Assembly (NCBI RefSeq): GCF_051131155.1 | Contig: NZ_CP159508.1 | Span: forward strand, 4,712,001-4,776,000 | Origin: Pseudanabaena minima | Lineage (GTDB): Bacteria; Cyanobacteriota; Cyanobacteriia; Pseudanabaenales; Pseudanabaenaceae | Length of the DNA: 64,000 nucleotides | Direction: 5' to 3' | Shown here: piece after piece, positions 60,720 to 64,000 of the stretch | Numbering within the stretch: the first letter of the stretch is position 1 | Layout: every line of letters starts with the position of its first letter | Program-made: the position numbers and the translations under genes | Notes under the pieces: generated by a model | Told to the model about the DNA's origin: nothing | What the model saw: only the letters and a program-made list of their open reading frames with translations | The model's database searches: none

Positions 60720-60752
60720 TTGATTATCATAAATATTTGCTTTAATCAATAT
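60720..60752 (+). promoter_or_regulatory. Second ArsR operator-like site before the GAPDH gene
   Basis: A 33-bp block starting TTGATTATCATAAATATTTG and ending TTAATCAATAT. It aligns base by base with the block at 59561-59593 except for about six changes in the middle. Half-sites ATATTGAT (60717) and ATCAATAT (60745) are retained. Lies 29 bp before the ATG. Confidence 0.65.
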
Positions 60753-60781
60753 TTAAAATATACTTAACCTTTAGATAATCT

Positions 60782-61789
60782 ATGGCTGTGCGAGTCGGTA
60801 TTAATGGCTTTGGCAGAATTGGCAGATTGGTGCTGAGGGCTGCTTGGGGATTTCCCGAATTAGAATTTGTGCATATCAATGAAATCAAGGGCGGTGTAGA
60901 AACTGCTGCACATTTACTCACATTTGATTCGGTACATGGACGCTGGCAACAAGATGTACAAGTAATCGGCGATCGCATCCAAATTGATCATAAATCCCTT
61001 AGTTTTAGCGAATATGCCAAACCCGAATTAGTCAACTGGCAAGACTTAGGTGTAGATCTAGTTCTAGAATGTTCTGGCAAATTCCGCACCCCCGAAACCC
61101 TAAATCCCTATTTCACCAAAGGCGTAAAGAAAGTAATCGTCGCGGCTCCAGTGAAGGAAGATGCCCTAAATATCGTCATGGGAATTAACGATCATCTTTA
61201 CAATCCAGCGCAGCATCATATTCTTACCGCTGCTTCTTGTACGACCAATTGTCTCGCGCCTGTGGTGAAAGTCATCCATGAAGGTTTAGGTATTAAACAT
61301 GGTGTGATTACCACGATTCACGATAATACTAATACACAAACCCTTGTTGATGCTCCTCATAAAGATCTTCGTCGTGCAAGGGCTTCAGCTTTGTCCCTAA
61401 TTCCCACAACTACGGGATCTGCTACAGCGATCACACTCATCTATCCCGAACTCAAGGGCAAGTTAAATGGATTAGCCGTGCGAGTACCTTTGCTGAATGC
61501 TTCGCTTACGGATTGTGTGTTTGAAGTAGCAAGAGAAACCACAATTGAGGAAGTCAATCAACTATTAAAAATAGCCGCCGAAGATGAACTAAAGGGGATT
61601 TTAGGCTACGAAGAACGTCCTTTAGTTTCTATTGACTATAAAGACGATTCGCGATCGTCGATTGTTGATGCCCTCTCGACAATGGTTGTGGATGGAACTC
61701 AGGTAAAGATTCTCGCTTGGTATGACAACGAATGGGGCTATTCCTGTCGCATGGCGGAATTAGCGAGAAAAGTGGCAATCGCCCTCTAA
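60782..61789 (+). CDS. ArsJ-associated glyceraldehyde-3-phosphate dehydrogenase
   Basis: 335 residues. NAD-binding GINGFGRIGRLVLRA, catalytic-Cys motif TAASCTTNCLAPVV and the C-terminal WYDNEWGYSCRMAEL are those of GAPDH. The variant residues and the position before arsJ mark it as the arsenate-linked form. It joins arsenate to glyceraldehyde-3-phosphate, giving 1-arseno-3-phosphoglycerate, which ArsJ then exports; the product breaks down outside to arsenate. A hairpin separates it from arsJ, so some transcripts may stop there. Confidence 0.93.
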   Translation: MAVRVGINGFGRIGRLVLRAAWGFPELEFVHINEIKGGVETAAHLLTFDSVHGRWQQDVQVIGDRIQIDHKSLSFSEYAKPELVNWQDLGVDLVLECSGKFRTPETLNPYFTKGVKKVIVAAPVKEDALNIVMGINDHLYNPAQHHILTAASCTTNCLAPVVKVIHEGLGIKHGVITTIHDNTNTQTLVDAPHKDLRRARASALSLIPTTTGSATAITLIYPELKGKLNGLAVRVPLLNASLTDCVFEVARETTIEEVNQLLKIAAEDELKGILGYEERPLVSIDYKDDSRSSIVDALSTMVVDGTQVKILAWYDNEWGYSCRMAELARKVAIAL

Positions 61790-61793
61790 TCAT

Positions 61794-61830
61794 CACAAAA
61801 AGAAGCGTGCAAAGCACGCTTCTTTTTGTG
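61794..61830 (+). terminator. Hairpin between the GAPDH gene and arsJ
   Basis: CACAAAAAGAAGCGTGC, loop AAA, GCACGCTTCTTTTTGTG, 4 bp after the GAPDH stop codon and 23 bp before arsJ. Could attenuate arsJ expression. Confidence 0.75.
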
Positions 61831-61852
61831 AAAATAATTTTTGAGAAAATCT

Positions 61853-63112
61853 ATGACCTCTTCTATTACATCTCAAGCAAACTTCAAAAACTATGTGCTA
61901 GTCACCCTCACCTATTGGGGATTCACGATTACCGATGGTGCTTTGCGACTTTTGGTATTGCTTTATTTCAATAACATTGGCTACACACCGATTCAAATCG
62001 CTTCTCTATTCCTATTCTATGAAGTCTTTGGAGTCGTTACTAATTTTTTAGGCGGATGGATTGGTTCGCAATTGGGGCTAAAAGTTACGCTCTATACAGG
62101 GATTGGCTTACAGATTTTCTCCCTTGCGATGTTGTCTTTTCTCAATCCAGAATGGACGCAGTGGCTAGCAGTTCTTTATGTGATGATTGCCCAAGCTTTT
62201 TCAGGAATTGCTAAAGACTTAACGAAAATGAGTACCAAAAGTGCGATTCGCCTAGTCGTACCGCAAGGTGCTCAATCGGCTTTGTTTAAATGGGTTGCGA
62301 TTCTCACAGGTTCTAAGAATGCCCTTAAAGGTGTAGGTTTTTTTGTCGGAAGCGCTTTATTAGGACTATGCGGCTTTGTGAATTCCCTATGGATTATGGC
62401 GGGAGGTTTATTCCTGCTCTTGTTCACAGGCTTATTTTTACCCAAGGGCATGGGCAAAATCAAAGCGAAAGTCAAATTCAAACAACTCTTTTCCAAAAGC
62501 CCTGAAATTAACCTCCTATCCGCAGCAAGATTCTTTCTCTTTGGTTCCAGAGACGTATGGTTTGTAGTGGGACTGCCTGTATTTTTGCGAAGTGTTTTAG
62601 GTTGGTCGTTTTATCAAGTTGGTGGATTTTTAGCCTGTTGGGTAATTGGCTATGGCATCATTCAATCCCTTGCACCGACATTAATTAAGCGCTTTGGTTC
62701 TGGTCAACCGCCCCGATCTCAAACTGTACGATTTTGGACAACCTCCCTCATTGCGGTTCCTGCCATCATGGCGATCGCTCTGCAATTAAATTTCCCTGCA
62801 AACTTTGTAATCATCGGCGGCTTACTAATTTTTGGTATTGTCTTTGCCTTTAACTCATCGGTGCATTCTTACTTAGTTCTCGCCTTCACCGATGATGACA
62901 AAGTAGCGTTAAATGTGGGTTTCTACTATATGGCAAATTCGGGCGGACGCTTAGCAGGAACGGTGTTATCGGGATTAGTGTATCAGTTTGCAGGTTTAGT
63001 GGGATGTCTCTGGGTTTCAACTGCTTTAGTTCTTGCCGCCGCCGTAATTACGCGCAAGTTACCCGATCCGCAGATTAGTAAGGCGATCTCATGGAAATCT
63101 GATGGTGAGTAG
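61853..63112 (+). CDS. arsJ: ArsJ organoarsenical efflux MFS transporter
   Basis: 419 residues from ATG 61853 (a TTG 12 bp earlier is also in frame). Twelve membrane helices of the major facilitator superfamily, with the ArsJ pattern NFKNYVLVTLTYWGFTITDGALRLLVLLYFNNIGYTPIQIA at the start. It extrudes 1-arseno-3-phosphoglycerate made by the preceding GAPDH and so gives arsenate resistance. Ends 14 bp before the convergent Fic gene. Confidence 0.94.
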   Translation: MTSSITSQANFKNYVLVTLTYWGFTITDGALRLLVLLYFNNIGYTPIQIASLFLFYEVFGVVTNFLGGWIGSQLGLKVTLYTGIGLQIFSLAMLSFLNPEWTQWLAVLYVMIAQAFSGIAKDLTKMSTKSAIRLVVPQGAQSALFKWVAILTGSKNALKGVGFFVGSALLGLCGFVNSLWIMAGGLFLLLFTGLFLPKGMGKIKAKVKFKQLFSKSPEINLLSAARFFLFGSRDVWFVVGLPVFLRSVLGWSFYQVGGFLACWVIGYGIIQSLAPTLIKRFGSGQPPRSQTVRFWTTSLIAVPAIMAIALQLNFPANFVIIGGLLIFGIVFAFNSSVHSYLVLAFTDDDKVALNVGFYYMANSGGRLAGTVLSGLVYQFAGLVGCLWVSTALVLAAAVITRKLPDPQISKAISWKSDGE

Positions 63113-63125
63113 GCAATAGCCTCTA

Positions 63126-64000
63126 TTACAATTCCAATCTTGCTTTTAAGTTAGCTGGAGCAATATAAATACGCGCTTTACCTCGCTTAGCTTGAGCGAT
63201 AACTAATAAATCTCTATCTGCCAAATCTACAAGATATTTTCTCGCAGTGTTCTCAGTAACGCCAAAATCAATCGCCACCTGTTTTGCCGTAAACTCTTGT
63301 CCAGGAGATTTTACGGCTTCTTTCAAGATTTCCAAATGACCTCTATTCAGAGCTTTGGCTAATGGACTTCGATTAACCCAATCCATGAATTGATTAAATT
63401 CATCTCTTTTTCTATCTATGTACTCATACAAAGATTTAATAGCTTTTTCGATAGTTTCAACTTGGTTATAGATAAAATAAGTGAGGTCAAAATCATCAGT
63501 TTCTGTATAGATAAAAGCTTTATCATAAGCCCCACGTTTTTCTTTGATGAATTTGCTGATTGACACATATTCAAACAACCAATAATCATTTGACCTAAGA
63601 ATACTCCAATAAAAAATAGCTCTTGCAGTTCTACCATTGCCATCGCCAAAAGGATGAATATAGGCAATCATAAAATGGAGAATAATCGCTTTTATGATGG
63701 GATGGATAAAATCTGAACCTTGACTATGCTCTTGATTGGCAAAGTTACATAGATGCTTGAGCCTAGATTGGATCGTCTGCGATTCAGGGGGATAAAATAC
63801 ATTCTCACCATATAAATCAGTCACAATAATATTATTGTCTTGTCTGAATTGTCCTGATATGGCAGCATTATCAATGGCTTTATAGGTTGCTATACTATGT
63901 AACTCTAGTATAAATTCTATTGATAGCTCTTCATCTCTTCTCTCAATCGCTTTTTTCATTAATTGGTAGTTATTGAAAATCATCTGTTGAGATTTATCCT
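63126..64000 (-). CDS. Fic family protein (5' end outside the window)
   Basis: The coding frame is open to the right edge (DKSQQ precedes the first Met at 63983), so the N-terminus is missing here. The Fic motif HPFGDGNGRTARAIFYW supplies the catalytic His and the phosphate-binding loop used to transfer AMP from ATP to protein hydroxyls. A C-terminal winged helix (EFTAKQVAIDFGVTENTARKYLVDL) suggests DNA binding and autoregulation. The inhibitory helix, if N-terminal, would lie outside the window. Target unknown; may be a toxin-antitoxin-type or regulatory Fic. Confidence 0.92.
   Translation of the reverse strand, partial: DKSQQMIFNNYQLMKKAIERRDEELSIEFILELHSIATYKAIDNAAISGQFRQDNNIIVTDLYGENVFYPPESQTIQSRLKHLCNFANQEHSQGSDFIHPIIKAIILHFMIAYIHPFGDGNGRTARAIFYWSILRSNDYWLFEYVSISKFIKEKRGAYDKAFIYTETDDFDLTYFIYNQVETIEKAIKSLYEYIDRKRDEFNQFMDWVNRSPLAKALNRGHLEILKEAVKSPGQEFTAKQVAIDFGVTENTARKYLVDLADRDLLVIAQAKRGKARIYIAPANLKARLEL

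Noticed and set aside
1..64000. Possible tRNA or rRNA genes
   Set aside because: I looked through the intergenic gaps for T-loop-like GTTCGA/GTTCAA contexts with matching acceptor stems and saw none that fold. A dedicated tRNA search would be decisive.

Overview
The window reads as chromosomal DNA of an AT-rich cyanobacterium. It carries photosystem I genes (psaL-psaI), cyanobacterial-only families (DUF2358, DUF2214, GvpK with its long C-terminus), very frequent GCGATCGC (HIP1) octamers, and abundant short palindromic repeats. A Pseudanabaena-like organism fits best, but that placement is an inference from general character, not a measured match. No tRNA, rRNA or CRISPR array was seen.

Layout. 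0-8 kb: a small nuclease-like protein, a giant STAND-type NTPase with a 14-blade WD40 array, and leucyl aminopeptidase. 8-19 kb: a TolC-like outer membrane protein, several small cyanobacterial proteins (an L7/L12-like membrane protein, a membrane protein with a BamE-like tail, TPR, DnaJ-TPR), epoxyqueuosine reductase, a pentapeptide-repeat protein, and larC split by a -1 frame change at an A10 run followed by a 19-bp stem-loop. A lone gvpK converges on larC. 19-29 kb: an ABC ATPase, two large hybrid histidine kinases and TldD. 29-34 kb: an ABC exporter and uvrA, then a Trypco1 protein and a Uma2 nuclease-like protein.

33.6-45 kb is the most accessory part: Trypco1, two Uma2 proteins, a VapBC-type toxin-antitoxin pair, an AAA-WD40 gene broken by an IS630-family element, a second IS630-family element next to its own 106-bp non-autonomous copy, and a CHAT protease-AAA gene. 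It looks like a conflict or immunity island eroded by mobile DNA. Removing the first IS and one 3-bp target copy restores a 1265-codon reading frame.

45-64 kb is largely housekeeping: nth, psaL-psaI, a lumenal pentapeptide protein, mraY, rsmB, rps1, tlyA, a membrane diguanylate cyclase, DUF1838, dgkA, DUF2358 and DUF2214. An arsenic locus follows: arsR divergent from acr3, then ArsJ-associated GAPDH and arsJ, with the same 33-bp operator-like block before acr3 and before the GAPDH gene. A Fic gene runs off the right edge.

A recurring theme is palindromes. Most genes end in a long perfect hairpin whose loop core is nearly constant (GC-TTC/TTT-GC) while the arms differ from locus to locus. At least two MITE-like families also appear to derive from the IS630 elements present in the same window.
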